The position numbers and the translations under genes are program-made. The notes under the pieces are model-generated. The model was not told where the DNA came from. It saw only the letters and a list, made by a program, of their open reading frames with translations, and ran no database searches. 64,000 nucleotides of DNA from Macrococcus hajekii (GTDB lineage: Bacteria > Bacillota > Bacilli > Staphylococcales > Staphylococcaceae): contig NZ_SCWE01000006.1 of NCBI RefSeq assembly GCF_004359505.1, forward strand, positions 19,729 through 83,728, given 5' to 3'. Positions 50,639 to 60,391 of the stretch are shown here, piece after piece. Position 1 is the stretch's first letter. Every line of letters starts with the position of its first letter.

Positions 50639-51961
50639 CTATTTTCTGTTCTGTTCAACCAGTTTTTCTACATCTTTTTGGGCCTTCTCAAGCCCTTCTT
50701 CAGGAGACTTCTTACCTTGCATAATATTATCGAGCTGTGGATTGACTAAATTAAAGTATTCAGGCGCATCTACTGGCACAGGTGTCAGAATAGTCTGCTT
50801 CATATTATCAACTGCTGTCTGATATGCCTGTTGCTTGTTACCTGTTAAATTCTTACCTGCTGCTTCGGCCGCTTTTTCATTCGCTACAAGATCAAAGGTT
50901 TCTTCAGCCCATAGTTTCTGGTTCTGTTCATTTGTTAAATATTTAATAAAATCATAAGCTTCTTCTTTATGTTTTGAGCCTTTAGGCACTTCTGCAACGA
51001 AACCACCACCCCAGCTCGTCTGTTCCTCGCCTTGAGTAGCTGCCGGTAATTCCACTACACCGTAATCAATATCCTTTGCAAAATCATCAAGCTGCGTCGC
51101 AAAACTTTGATCTTTGACAATCATTGCAACGGAACCATCAAAAAACGGATTACCTTGCTGACTGTCAAACTTTGCCTGATATTTCTGGAGGACATCAGTT
51201 CCATACTTATCCTGCCATTTCTTCAACCAGTTCATCGTATTGATATTTTCCTGTGTATTTAATGTAACTTTACCTTCATCGTCAATATAGTTCTGATGTT
51301 TTTTATTCATCAGCCAAATATCAGGGCCGACACCAAAAAGCGGATAGAAACCAATACGCTCATAAGTGTCTCCCTTTTTCTTATCGAGCATAGTTGCATA
51401 TTTCTCAAGTTCTTCCCATGTTTCAGGCGGCTTATTCGGATCGAGTCCTGCTTCTTTAAACGCATCTTTGTTATAGAATAAAATACGAGTATCAGTGTTG
51501 AAAGGAATACCATAAACCTTACCTTCATGCTGAGATGCCTGCCAAAGTTCTTTTGAAAATTGACCTTCTAAGTTATCCTTCTGAGCTAAGTCAGTGATAT
51601 CCTCAGCTTGGTTTTTAAGTCCACGTAAAGCTGTAGAATTAATATCATTGATAACGACGTCAGCGGGATTACCTGCTGCAACGGCCGCTAGATTTTTAGT
51701 CCAGATATCTCCCCAAGGCAGATAAGTGTATTTAACCACCACTTTATCCTGAGACTTGTTATAGTCATCAATAATCTTATTGATTGTCGCTTTTCTTGGA
51801 TCAGATCCCCAGAATGACCAGAATTTAATTTCCGTTTTACCTTCTTTATTTTTTCCATTATCGTCTTGTGTAGAATTACTGCTATCTCCTTTTGGTAAGA
51901 GACCTCCACACCCTGCTAAAATAAGCCCTAACATTAATACAAGCACAACTACTCTTTTCAT
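50639..51961 (-). CDS. Sugar-binding lipoprotein of an ABC transporter
   Basis: A 440-residue extracellular solute-binding protein (family 1). The lipobox LAGC ends at Cys18, followed by a Ser/Asp/Lys-rich linker and the mature domain (EIKFWSFWGSDPRKATINKI, AAVAAGNPADVVIND, YGIPFNTDTRILFYNKDAFKEAGLDP). No ATP-binding protein is encoded here, so the importer probably uses a shared MsmX-type ATPase. First gene of the operon. Confidence 0.92.
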   Translation of the reverse strand: MKRVVVLVLMLGLILAGCGGLLPKGDSSNSTQDDNGKNKEGKTEIKFWSFWGSDPRKATINKIIDDYNKSQDKVVVKYTYLPWGDIWTKNLAAVAAGNPADVVINDINSTALRGLKNQAEDITDLAQKDNLEGQFSKELWQASQHEGKVYGIPFNTDTRILFYNKDAFKEAGLDPNKPPETWEELEKYATMLDKKKGDTYERIGFYPLFGVGPDIWLMNKKHQNYIDDEGKVTLNTQENINTMNWLKKWQDKYGTDVLQKYQAKFDSQQGNPFFDGSVAMIVKDQSFATQLDDFAKDIDYGVVELPAATQGEEQTSWGGGFVAEVPKGSKHKEEAYDFIKYLTNEQNQKLWAEETFDLVANEKAAEAAGKNLTGNKQQAYQTAVDNMKQTILTPVPVDAPEYFNLVNPQLDNIMQGKKSPEEGLEKAQKDVEKLVEQNRK

Positions 51962-51994
51962 TAACGTACCCCCTCTTATTTTACTTACAGTGTT

Positions 51995-52003
51995 ATTATA
52001 CCA
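51995..52003 (-). promoter_or_regulatory. Extended -10 promoter of the ABC operon
   Basis: Minus strand TGGTATAAT is a consensus extended -10, 34 bases before the lipoprotein ATG. The -35 is weak and I saw no clear cre site. Confidence 0.55.
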
Positions 52004-52033
52004 CTTACATGCCCTATACTTATAAATGTATAT

Positions 52034-52063
52034 AAAAAAAGTAGCAAATTGCTACTTTTTTAA
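52034..52063 (-). terminator. Intrinsic terminator at the end of the 186-aa gene
   Basis: Minus strand AAAAAGTAGCAATTTGCTACTTTTTTT is a near-perfect hairpin with a T-run, overlapping the stop region of the 52060-52620 gene. Confidence 0.85.
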
Positions 52064-52620
52064 TAACGAATAATATTTGCCGCGTTATAAACGTCAGGAA
52101 AATCATTCAAGACATTATTTTCATCATCAAGAATTGTCATCTGAATTTTATCTGATACTTCAATCGCTTTAATTTCATCTGATTTAGTCTGTGGTTTCGC
52201 TTCAAACTGGAACGACACGGTATAATCAGCACGATCTTCGCCACCGACAAGATCTTCTCCTTTAATCACTCTTTCGTTTTCTTCAAATAGTGACTGATAT
52301 TGCTCAGGTAATATAAGTTTAAAATAATAATCTGGACGATTGTTAACCAGATAATCATTCAGAACTTTATTAATACGGTAATCGACATTAACAGTTAATG
52401 TTGTCTCTGCAGTCTCCAGGCGTACATTTTTTACCATGAAGTGAGGCATATAAAATTCATGACCGACTTTTTTGTTAAATGATTTCATCTCATCCTGTCC
52501 TTTATGTGCTGATTGTTGTTTGAACAATGTATAACCGATAGATACGGCGCCAACAGCTAAACCTGCTATGAGGGGTAGCTTTGATTTTTTCTTTTCTTCA
52601 TAATGATAGGGACAGCTCAT
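52060..52620 (-). CDS. Uncharacterised membrane-anchored protein
   Basis: A 186-residue protein I do not recognise. It starts MSCPYHYEEKKKSK, has one hydrophobic helix (about 15-31, LPLIAGLAVGAVSIGYTLF) and a soluble, beta-rich domain with several acidic stretches. Topology with the charged N-terminus inside would expose the domain outside. No enzyme motif was seen. It is monocistronic with its own terminator, between the ABC importer and the deo operon. Confidence 0.7.
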   Translation of the reverse strand: MSCPYHYEEKKKSKLPLIAGLAVGAVSIGYTLFKQQSAHKGQDEMKSFNKKVGHEFYMPHFMVKNVRLETAETTLTVNVDYRINKVLNDYLVNNRPDYYFKLILPEQYQSLFEENERVIKGEDLVGGEDRADYTVSFQFEAKPQTKSDEIKAIEVSDKIQMTILDDENNVLNDFPDVYNAANIIRY

Positions 52621-52711
52621 ATTAATTCCTCTTTTCCTTTTTATACACCTATACCCTTTTCACTCATTTCCATTCATTAATTCTCTCCTTTACTGTAACC
52701 TCTACAGGAAA

Positions 52712-52740
52712 TAAAAACCCCTGGATCCTGACCAGAGGTT
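52712..52740 (-). terminator. Terminator of the deo operon
   Basis: Minus strand AACCTCTGG pairs with CCAGGGGTT, followed by TTTATTT, directly after the DoxX-like gene. Confidence 0.8.
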
Positions 52741-52745
52741 AATCA

Positions 52746-53093
52746 TTATAATTTATCAGTCTCTTTAATTAAAAACCATTGTAGCGGTAATCTAGCCCAT
52801 AACAAGGGAGTTGGTAATTGTTTACCACGTAAATCAATTTTTTTCAGCGCCATATAGACATTGGCAGGAAATACAGCTACCAAGAATAATTTAAGCAGCG
52901 TTTTAAACCACTTACCTGGTTTTTTCAGCAACATGTATAGACCGAAGAATATCTCCATTACACCTGTCACATATACAATTTCCTTTTTAAACGGAAGCTG
53001 CGGTGGCATTATTTTTCTAAAAGAGGATTCGTGCAGAAAATGTAATACTCCCGCGGTTGCATAAACTGTGCCATATAGAAGTCGTCTAATCAT
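52746..53093 (-). CDS. DoxX-like family membrane protein
   Basis: A 115-residue protein with about four hydrophobic helices and the DoxX-type pattern [44 protein letters not shown]. The ATG at 53093 is 6 bases after AGGTG; an upstream GTG lies inside the site. It overlaps deoB by 8 bases and ends the deo operon. Function is unknown and its link to nucleoside catabolism is only positional. Confidence 0.8.
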   Translation of the reverse strand: MIRRLLYGTVYATAGVLHFLHESSFRKIMPPQLPFKKEIVYVTGVMEIFFGLYMLLKKPGKWFKTLLKLFLVAVFPANVYMALKKIDLRGKQLPTPLLWARLPLQWFLIKETDKL

Positions 53094-54258
53094 GCAATTC
53101 ACCTAAGTAACTAGTTCCGAATGATGGCAGATTGACATCAAAATTATCGGCAACAGTCGCACCAATTGAAGCAAAAGTAGAATGTCCTTCCAGTTCACGT
53201 CCTTTACCTAAAGCCGGACTGTACATCAGAAGTGGCACATATTCCCTAGTATGGTCAGTCCCAGGTGCCGTCGGATCATTGCCATGGTCAGCTGTGATAA
53301 TCAATAAATCATCATGACGCAGCTGTGGCAATAATTCTCCAAGTCTATTATCGAATTCCTTAATGGCATTCGCATAACCTTCTTTATTACGACGATGACC
53401 AAATAATGCGTCAAAGTCAACTAAATTAAGGAAGCTTAGTCCTTCGAAGTCTTTATCCACCACTTTCATCAACTGATCCATACCATCACTATTATCTTTC
53501 GTGCGGATAGACTCCGTGACACCTTCCCCGTCATAAATATCATTGATTTTGCCGATTGCAATGACATCTTTCCCTGCATCCTGCAATTCATTCATGACAG
53601 TACGTCCAAATGGTTTCAGGGCATAGTCATGACGGTTAGAAGTTCGGGTAAAATGTCCGGGTTCTCCTAGATACGGACGTGCGATAATACGGCCGATTAA
53701 ATATTTGGGATCTCTCGTTAAGTCCCTTACTTTTTCACAGATATCATACAGTTCTTCAAGCGGTATAATATCTTCATGCGCTGCAATCTGTAGCACCGGG
53801 TCTGCAGATGTATAGACGATAAGGTCTCCTGTCTCCATCTGATGCGCTCCGTACTCGTCAATGATAGCTGTACCTGATGCAGGTTTATTTGCGACTACTT
53901 TACGGCCTGAAAGTGATTCAATTTCTTTGATGAGCGCATCCGGGAAACCGTCTGGATATACTTTAAATGGCTGATCGATATTCAGTCCCATAATCTCCCA
54001 GTGTCCTGTCATCGTATCCTTACCGACAGATGCTTCACTCAGTTTTGTATAAAAAGCAAGCGGCTCTGAAACAGGTTTTACAACAGGTAAACCAGCGATA
54101 TTACCAAGTCCTAGTCGTTCCAGGTTCGGAAGAGTTTCCTCGAAGCCTTCCAGTGTGTGTTTTAAAGTATGGCTGCCACTATCACCAAACTTGTCGGCAT
54201 CAGGTGCTTCACCGATACCAACCGAATCCATGACGATAAGGTGAATACGTTTGAACAT
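53086..54258 (-). CDS. deoB: Phosphopentomutase
   Basis: A 390-residue alkaline-phosphatase-fold enzyme converting ribose or deoxyribose 1-phosphate to the 5-phosphate. Metal ligand text: [30 protein letters not shown] with the phosphorylated Thr, [33 protein letters not shown]. Same operon as pdp and deoC. Confidence 0.96.
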   Translation of the reverse strand: MFKRIHLIVMDSVGIGEAPDADKFGDSGSHTLKHTLEGFEETLPNLERLGLGNIAGLPVVKPVSEPLAFYTKLSEASVGKDTMTGHWEIMGLNIDQPFKVYPDGFPDALIKEIESLSGRKVVANKPASGTAIIDEYGAHQMETGDLIVYTSADPVLQIAAHEDIIPLEELYDICEKVRDLTRDPKYLIGRIIARPYLGEPGHFTRTSNRHDYALKPFGRTVMNELQDAGKDVIAIGKINDIYDGEGVTESIRTKDNSDGMDQLMKVVDKDFEGLSFLNLVDFDALFGHRRNKEGYANAIKEFDNRLGELLPQLRHDDLLIITADHGNDPTAPGTDHTREYVPLLMYSPALGKGRELEGHSTFASIGATVADNFDVNLPSFGTSYLGELHD

Positions 54259-54269
54259 ATTATCTGCTC

Positions 54270-55571
54270 CTATTCTGTAATGATTGTATGAATCAATTTG
54301 GGCGCTTGTGCTGCATCACTGATTTCAATATTGTCATAAATTTTATTTTTTACTTCTTCTACATCTTCGCGGTTAGCGTAAATCGTAACAAGTGACTCAC
54401 CTTCTTCGACTTTGTCACCCACCTTTTTACGAAGCATAAGCCCAACTGCAAGATCGATAACATCCTCTTTTGTTGCGCGACCTGCTCCGAGAAGCATAGA
54501 CGCAATACCAATTTCATCAGCCACTATACTGCTGACAGTACCCGTCTGTCTTGCAGGTACTTCAATCTTATATGAAGCTTGTGGTAATAACGTTACATCA
54601 TCTACCACATCTCCATTGCCTCCCTGATTGGTCAGGAAAGTACGGAATTTCTCGAGCGCCTGACCGTTATCGATGACATCTTGTAGTTTTTCCCGTGCTT
54701 CCTCAAGCGTTTTAGCACCGCCACCTAATACAACCATCTGACTGCCTAGCGTTAATACAAGTTCCGTTAAATCTTCAGGTCCTTCACCACGTAGCGTCTC
54801 AATCGCTTCCTTGACTTCGAGTGCATTACCAATTGCATAGCCTAACGGTTGACTCATATCAGAGATAATCGCCATTGTACGACGGCCCACATTGTTACCA
54901 ATTTTAACCATTGCATGTGCAAGCTTCTCCGCTTCTTCATCCGTTTTCATAAAGGCACCTGCACCCGTCTTGACATCCAGTACAATTGCATCTGAGCCTG
55001 CAGCTATTTTTTTACTCATAATACTGGATGCAATCAAAGGAATACTATTTACTGTACCTGTAACGTCACGTAGTGCATACAGCTTCTTGTCAGCTGGCGT
55101 TAAGTTGCCCGTCTGTCCGATTACTGCCACTTTATCTTCATTCACAAGACGAACGAACTCTTCATCTGAAATTTCAACATGAAACCCTTCTACTGCTTCC
55201 AATTTATCAATTGTACCGCCAGTGTGACCTAGTCCACGACCACTCATCTTAGCTACAGGAATATCAAGTGCTGCAACTAAAGGTGCAAGTACGAGGGTTG
55301 TCGTATCTCCTACACCACCTGTTGAATGCTTATCAACTTTAATTCCTTCAATTTCACTTAAGTCGATCTGATCGCCACTTTCAACCATTGCCATCGTCAA
55401 GTCGGCACGCTCATCATCATCCATATCCTGAAAATAAATAGCCATAGCCAGGCTTGATGCCTGATAATCCGGAATTGCTCCACGAGTATATCCTTGGATA
55501 AAAAACTTAATCTCCTCAGCTGTCAGCTTGCCGCCATCTCGTTTTTTTGCAATAACATCGACCATTCTCAT
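54270..55571 (-). CDS. pdp: Pyrimidine-nucleoside phosphorylase
   Basis: A 433-residue enzyme cleaving uridine and thymidine with phosphate. The signature [34 protein letters not shown] and [12 protein letters not shown] are intact. The second of two adjacent ATG codons (55571) is 8 bases after GGAGG and begins [16 protein letters not shown]. It sits between deoC and deoB. Confidence 0.95.
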   Translation of the reverse strand: MRMVDVIAKKRDGGKLTAEEIKFFIQGYTRGAIPDYQASSLAMAIYFQDMDDDERADLTMAMVESGDQIDLSEIEGIKVDKHSTGGVGDTTTLVLAPLVAALDIPVAKMSGRGLGHTGGTIDKLEAVEGFHVEISDEEFVRLVNEDKVAVIGQTGNLTPADKKLYALRDVTGTVNSIPLIASSIMSKKIAAGSDAIVLDVKTGAGAFMKTDEEAEKLAHAMVKIGNNVGRRTMAIISDMSQPLGYAIGNALEVKEAIETLRGEGPEDLTELVLTLGSQMVVLGGGAKTLEEAREKLQDVIDNGQALEKFRTFLTNQGGNGDVVDDVTLLPQASYKIEVPARQTGTVSSIVADEIGIASMLLGAGRATKEDVIDLAVGLMLRKKVGDKVEEGESLVTIYANREDVEEVKNKIYDNIEISDAAQAPKLIHTIITE

Positions 55572-55589
55572 CATGAAGACCTCCTTAGT

Positions 55590-56252
55590 TTAATAATCTT
55601 CTGTAGACTGCTGTCCTTTTAGAATATCAACACCAGCACTTGCACCGATACGTGTTGCACCTGCTTCTATCATACCTTCTACATCCTGCAATGAACGAAC
55701 ACCGCCTGATGCTTTGACGCCCATATCAGGTCCTATTGTGTCGCGCATTAATTTTACATCTTCTACTGTAGCACCACCTGTTGAGAAACCTGTTGATGTT
55801 TTGACAAAAGAAGCACCTGCTTTTTTCGCCAGTTCACATGCACGACATTTTTCCTCATCTGTCAGTAGACTTGTTTCAATGATGACTTTTGTTGTAACAC
55901 CTGCTGCAGCATCCACCACTGCTTTTATATCCTGATAGACATAGTCATCATTGCCCTCTTTAAGCGCACCAATATTAATCACCATATCTACTTCGCCTGC
56001 TCCATTTTCAATGGCATCTGTCGTCTCAAATGCTTTTACAGCTGTTGTAGTTGCGCCCAGTGGAAAGCCGATTACTGTACACACCAGTACATCAGTTCCT
56101 TTTAATCGTTCCGCACAATACTGAACATATGCTGGATTGACACAGACACTTTTAAATTGGTACTCCTTTGCTTCAGCAACCAATTTATCGATTTGTGCTG
56201 TCGTTGATTCTGCTTTCAATAATGTATGATCAATATATTTTGCTAGTTCCAT
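55590..56252 (-). CDS. deoC: Deoxyribose-phosphate aldolase
   Basis: A 220-residue class I aldolase cleaving deoxyribose 5-phosphate. The start [17 protein letters not shown] at 56252 follows GGAGG; the longer frame has a non-conserved leader. The Schiff-base lysine lies in [14 protein letters not shown] and the second lysine in [11 protein letters not shown]. It is the first gene of deoC-pdp-deoB-doxX. Confidence 0.95.
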   Translation of the reverse strand: MELAKYIDHTLLKAESTTAQIDKLVAEAKEYQFKSVCVNPAYVQYCAERLKGTDVLVCTVIGFPLGATTTAVKAFETTDAIENGAGEVDMVINIGALKEGNDDYVYQDIKAVVDAAAGVTTKVIIETSLLTDEEKCRACELAKKAGASFVKTSTGFSTGGATVEDVKLMRDTIGPDMGVKASGGVRSLQDVEGMIEAGATRIGASAGVDILKGQQSTEDY

Positions 56253-56308
56253 GATGAAACCTCCTAAGTATGATTTACTTTTATTATACCGCTTCAACTT
56301 CATATAAA

Positions 56309-56340
56309 CAAAAAAAGGCATACAGCAAGCTGTATACCTT
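56309..56340 (-). terminator. Intrinsic terminator after dps
   Basis: Minus strand GGTATACAGC-TT-GCTGTATGCC followed by seven T. Confidence 0.88.
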
Positions 56341-56349
56341 AAACGTTTA

Positions 56350-56817
56350 TTATCCTAAATATGATTTTAGCATCCAGTTATGTTTCTCAAGGTCTGTAAT
56401 CATACCGAGGAACATATCAGCTGTCATTTCGTCACCAGCAGCTTCAGCAGTTTCCTGGCTTTCTTTTAACTGAGCAATCAGTTTGTCAAAGTCTTTTGCT
56501 AAATCGCTCACCATTTCTTCGGCACTCAGATTTTTCTTAGCTTCTTTGATGACCGATAATTCAAGTGCTTCTTTAAGCGTTGCAACCGGATGTCCACCAA
56601 TCGCTAAAATACGTTCTGCAAGTTCATCTATATATGTACCCGCTTGATTGTAAAGTTCTTCAAACTTTTCATGTAAAGCAAAGAAGGTAGGTCCTTTAAC
56701 GTACCAGTGATAGTTGTGAAGTTTTGTATAAAGGACTGTCCAATCTACAACTTGCTGATTAAGAGCTGATACCACTTTATTCTCTTTACTTGTTGAAGCT
56801 TTTTTAGTGTTAGCCAT
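56350..56817 (-). CDS. dps: Dps/MrgA family DNA-binding ferroxidase
   Basis: A 155-residue Dps. The ferroxidase site is in [25 protein letters not shown] and [14 protein letters not shown]. It stores iron and shields DNA from peroxide. The ATG at 56817 ([13 protein letters not shown]) is 9 bases after GGAGG; the first in-frame ATG directly abuts the site. I did not find a convincing PerR box. Confidence 0.94.
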   Translation of the reverse strand: MANTKKASTSKENKVVSALNQQVVDWTVLYTKLHNYHWYVKGPTFFALHEKFEELYNQAGTYIDELAERILAIGGHPVATLKEALELSVIKEAKKNLSAEEMVSDLAKDFDKLIAQLKESQETAEAAGDEMTADMFLGMITDLEKHNWMLKSYLG

Positions 56818-56854
56818 ATTAATCATCCTCCATAATTTATTGTTATTATGTCTT

Positions 56855-56877
56855 TACCCTTTTTTATTGGGTATACT
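56855..56877 (+). promoter_or_regulatory. Inverted repeat over a -10 between dps and the DUF3169 gene
   Basis: TACCC-N9-GGGTA (56855-56873) overlaps TATACT (56872-56877), a likely -10 for the plus-strand gene. The site lies in the short divergent region. Confidence 0.45.
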
Positions 56878-56897
56878 ACATTTAAAAGGAGAAATTT

Positions 56898-57578
56898 ATG
56901 TCGAAAAAATATTTAGTTCCTGTTATTTGCGTCATTGTAGCAGCTATCGTTATTTTTACTATGCGATTCTGGAAAATACCGGCGAATGATTTATTTCACT
57001 CTGATTCATTTGTCATCATTTTAACTGTTCTTGCTGTGATTGCCGGTATATTAGGTTATCTTTATAGTGCTGCTGCGTATAAAGTTGATAATAATCCATC
57101 CCTTGAACATTATGAGCAAGACCGACAATCATTTAAGAAGTTTTCTCTGATGAACATTGCCTTGATTATTTCTTTCTATGTAGCTCTTGCAGCATTCTTA
57201 ATGGTGACACTGAATCAAGTCCCTCTATGGCTTGGCATACTCAGTGTTGTCGTGTTCTTAGTTGTCATCTTTCTACGCTACTATGGTTACGGGATGATCA
57301 ATAAGCTCTATCCTGAGAGAAATCTGCCCAGCAATTTCGAGGATCACTTTGATGATAAACTGATTGAAACACTCAGTAAAAATGAAATGATCGTTATTTT
57401 CACAGGTCTTTATAACGCTTTTAAACTTGTTAATATTTTATTGCCGGCTGCAATGCTGCTCATCACTTTATATGGCATCGAAACAGGACAGCCTCAACAT
57501 TTCGCGCTTATTGTTATCTTACTCTCTGCAGTTTGTATCAATATCATCTATCAGCTGACTGTGCGTAAGATGATATAG
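56898..57578 (+). CDS. DUF3169-like membrane protein
   Basis: A 226-residue integral membrane protein with about six hydrophobic helices arranged in pairs, with a cytoplasmic segment NNPSLEHYEQDRQSFKKFSL between the second and third. The pattern resembles DUF3169 proteins of staphylococci, which I recall only from family annotation. Function unknown. GGAG lies 7-8 bases before the ATG; a terminator follows. Confidence 0.7.
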   Translation: MSKKYLVPVICVIVAAIVIFTMRFWKIPANDLFHSDSFVIILTVLAVIAGILGYLYSAAAYKVDNNPSLEHYEQDRQSFKKFSLMNIALIISFYVALAAFLMVTLNQVPLWLGILSVVVFLVVIFLRYYGYGMINKLYPERNLPSNFEDHFDDKLIETLSKNEMIVIFTGLYNAFKLVNILLPAAMLLITLYGIETGQPQHFALIVILLSAVCINIIYQLTVRKMI

Positions 57579-57580
57579 AA

Positions 57581-57617
57581 CAGGACCTCCTTTAAAAGGA
57601 AGTCCTGTTTTTTTATT
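57581..57617 (+). terminator. Intrinsic terminator after the DUF3169-like gene
   Basis: ACAGGACCTCCTTT and AAAGGAAGTCCTGT form the stem, then seven T. It overlaps the 3' end of the convergent LCP gene. Confidence 0.85.
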
Positions 57618-58545
57618 TTAAGTTTTCTTTGTAAATAGTAGAAATTTCATTTTTCTTTGCATCGTCTGCCATGAAGTACCAGAGACCATCATCCATTGTC
57701 TGTCCCGTTCCTTCAAGTTGATATTTTTCTACATTATTCAATGTTTTTGAATAACCAGATTGCAGAGATGTCAAATCTGAAAATGACATATCTGTTACTA
57801 TATTTTTCTGTACTGCCTGCAGTATACCATCTACTTTAGTGATAGACTCAGCTGAGAGTAACTTATGAGCAAGACCTTGAATGACAATCTGCTGACGCTC
57901 CTGACGGCCGAAGTCGTTTCCTGCACCATCTTCTTTGCGGCTTCTGATGAAGATAAGGGCTTTCTCACCGTCCAGATGAACTTGCTGGCCTTTAACGAAA
58001 CTTTCGCCTTGTGCACTGAATGTCGCATTACTCGTGACATCTACGCCGCCTACTGTATCGATTAATTCCTGCATGCCATCCATATTAATTGCAGCATAAT
58101 AATCAATCGGTACATTCATCAATTTTTCAACTGATTTTACTGCCATTTCTGCACCACCATAAGCATAGGCATGTGCTATCTTTTCATTCGTTCCATGTCC
58201 AACCATCTCACTATACGTATCACGTGGAATAGAGACCATGACAGTCTTCTTATTATTCGGATTAATACTGAGAAGAATGATGGTATCCGTACGACCATGA
58301 TCGCCTTCAGATAAGCGTGTTGCATTTGCATCAACACCGAATAAAGCGACAGATATCGAGTCCTTGTTCTCTATATCAACTGCTTTATCTCTTAAATCAG
58401 ATTTTTCACGTCCTGCAATGGGTTCATGTATGGAATCTGCTGTTCCCTTTACTTTGAAATACGCATAGCCGAATAATCCTCCTGCAACCAGCAAGATAAC
58501 GAGGGCAATGCCAACCAACCAGCCAAAACACCCTTTTCTCTTCAT
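57613..58545 (-). CDS. LytR-CpsA-Psr (LCP) family wall polymer ligase
   Basis: A 310-residue LCP protein. One N-terminal helix (about 6-28) anchors an extracellular domain with GDHGRTDTIILLSINPNNKK, VMVSIPRDTYSEM, VDVTSNATFSAQG and ALIFIRSRKEDGAGNDFGRQERQQIVI, including the polyprenyl-phosphate-binding arginines. It attaches wall teichoic acid or other polymers to peptidoglycan. The ATG at 58545 follows AGGTGG. Staphylococci have three such ligases; which one this is cannot be decided here. Confidence 0.93.
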   Translation of the reverse strand: MKRKGCFGWLVGIALVILLVAGGLFGYAYFKVKGTADSIHEPIAGREKSDLRDKAVDIENKDSISVALFGVDANATRLSEGDHGRTDTIILLSINPNNKKTVMVSIPRDTYSEMVGHGTNEKIAHAYAYGGAEMAVKSVEKLMNVPIDYYAAINMDGMQELIDTVGGVDVTSNATFSAQGESFVKGQQVHLDGEKALIFIRSRKEDGAGNDFGRQERQQIVIQGLAHKLLSAESITKVDGILQAVQKNIVTDMSFSDLTSLQSGYSKTLNNVEKYQLEGTGQTMDDGLWYFMADDAKKNEISTIYKENLK

Positions 58546-58678
58546 TTTTCCACCTCTTCTAATTTGCACAACTTATTTATATCTACTTTATCACACTAGC
58601 ATGAAAATAAAATGAAAATAAAGTGAAATTCTATAAGCAGGGTATAAATAGATATAAATATAAAAAGGAGAGATATCA

Positions 58679-58837
58679 ATGGAACAGATGACCCCGGATG
58701 AAATTGCACATGCTACACAAAATACAGCCGTAAATGATAAAAATAACTGTCCTCATTACAATATCGTCGATCAGCAAGGTCTATATATCTGCCTCGATTG
58801 TGGGATGGAATCCAGACAGATGTCCGACTTCAAATAA
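58679..58837 (+). CDS. Small zinc-ribbon-like protein, 52 residues
   Basis: A short ORF starting MEQMTPDEIAHATQN with AGGAG 8 bases upstream. Its second half carries C-P-H, then 15 residues on C-L-D-C-G, a plausible one-site zinc ribbon, and ends MESRQMSDFK. It is alone on the plus strand between two minus-strand genes. I do not recognise a family. Good ribosome binding site and cysteine pattern support it being real. Confidence 0.65.
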   Translation: MEQMTPDEIAHATQNTAVNDKNNCPHYNIVDQQGLYICLDCGMESRQMSDFK

Positions 58838-58868
58838 AAAAGATACAGCTGTATAACCGCTGTATCTT
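58835..58868 (-). terminator. Intrinsic terminator after nhaC
   Basis: Minus strand AGATACAGC and GCTGTATCT arms followed by six T, touching the stop of the zinc-ribbon ORF on the other strand. Confidence 0.82.
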
Positions 58869-60290
58869 CTAACCCAATGCTTTTTGTGTATAATATGTTT
58901 TTTCTTCATCTGTCATTTTCACTATTTTAAAGCCTGTATAACCGTAAATAATTGAGATAAATGGAATCACATAATTCAGTATGGCATATGGACCATACTC
59001 GTAAGCCTGTACACCTAATGTAGCTAAAATAAAGACACCACATGTATTCCAAGGAATAAAGACACTGGTCAATGTTCCGCCATCTTCTAAAGCACGTGAT
59101 AAATTCTTAGGATGCAGATCTTTATCAAGATATGCCTTAATATACATACGGCTCGGCACTACAATACTAATATACTGTTCTGAACACGTAGCATTTGTGG
59201 CAAAACAGCTCAGTACAGTTGTTGCAATGAGACTGCCCGTATTACGTGCAACTTTCAGAATCACTCTGATAATAGCAGTCAACATACCGCTATACTCTAA
59301 AATACCTCCGAACGTCATCGCGACAATCGTCATTGATATCGTGAAAAACATCGATTCAAGCCCGCCCTTATTAAAGAGTTCGGTTAACAACTTATTGTCT
59401 GATTTCATCTGATAACCTTGCTGTAAAGTCGATGCTGCATTAAATAATGAATCTCCCTGCACCCAAATCTGGGCCGCAAAACCCAGAAGAATACCTACTA
59501 CAAGCGCAGGTACAGCAGGTACCTTAAATGCGACAAGCAAGATTACCACTACCGGTATAAGCAAGAGCCATGGTGTGATATAAAATTGTGTTGTCATGCC
59601 TGAACTGATCGCATCAATTTTTTTAACATCGAGGTGTCCACTACTGAACTGACGGCCAATGAAAAAATAAGTGATAAGTGCAATAATAAGACCTGGTATA
59701 GTGGTATAAAACATATGCTTAATATGATCAAATAAATCAGTACCAGTCAGACCTGCTGCGAGATTCGTTGTATCAGACAGAGGACTCATCTTATCCCCAA
59801 AGTAAGACCCGGATATTACTGCTCCAGCAATCATGCCAGCTGGAATATCCATACTTAAGCCAATCCCCATACCTGCCACACCTACTGTAGCCATCGTAGA
59901 CCATGAAGATCCAATTGCGAGAGCAACAATACCACAAATCACACATATGGTGACTAGAAACAAAGAAGGTGTAATGATTTTAAGTCCATAATAAATCATA
60001 GTCGCAACAACTCCGCCACCAATCCATGCCCCGATTACAAGTCCCACTAGAATAATGATGATAATAGCTGGAAGTGCAAGCTTGATTCCCTTATACATCA
60101 TTTCTTCTATTTCTTCCCAGCTGAATCCATGGTGATAAGCAACAAGTGCCGCAATAGCTGTACCAATCATCAAAGGAATGTGCGGAGCTAGTTCAAAAAA
60201 ATAAACCGCACCAAACATACTGACAATCATGAAGACAAGTGGGAGTAAAGCCCATCCAATACTCATTTCCTTTGTGTTAAAATCATTCAC
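58869..60290 (-). CDS. nhaC: Na+/H+ antiporter NhaC family
   Basis: A 473-residue antiporter with about 11-12 membrane helices. Family marks include VIGAWIGGGVVATMIYYGLKIITPS, AIGSSWSTMATVGVAGMGIG, GAVISGSYFGDKMSPLSDTTNLAAGLTGTDL and CFATNATCSEQYISIVVPSRM. It exports sodium in exchange for protons; some members exchange malate/lactate (MleN), which cannot be excluded. Upstream lies a SarA-like regulator on the same strand, 101 bases away. Confidence 0.92.
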   Translation of the reverse strand: MNDFNTKEMSIGWALLPLVFMIVSMFGAVYFFELAPHIPLMIGTAIAALVAYHHGFSWEEIEEMMYKGIKLALPAIIIIILVGLVIGAWIGGGVVATMIYYGLKIITPSLFLVTICVICGIVALAIGSSWSTMATVGVAGMGIGLSMDIPAGMIAGAVISGSYFGDKMSPLSDTTNLAAGLTGTDLFDHIKHMFYTTIPGLIIALITYFFIGRQFSSGHLDVKKIDAISSGMTTQFYITPWLLLIPVVVILLVAFKVPAVPALVVGILLGFAAQIWVQGDSLFNAASTLQQGYQMKSDNKLLTELFNKGGLESMFFTISMTIVAMTFGGILEYSGMLTAIIRVILKVARNTGSLIATTVLSCFATNATCSEQYISIVVPSRMYIKAYLDKDLHPKNLSRALEDGGTLTSVFIPWNTCGVFILATLGVQAYEYGPYAILNYVIPFISIIYGYTGFKIVKMTDEEKTYYTQKALG

Positions 60291-60391
60291 CTATTTCACC
60301 CCTTAATGAAATCGCTTACATTTCAATTTTAAATAAGAATGATGAAAATAGCTACATTTTTATAAATAAAATTATTTAAAAATTATTTTCT

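Noticed and set aside
56825..56850. PerR box upstream of dps
   Set aside because: The AT-rich stretch has too many mismatches to TTATAATNATTATAA to support the call.
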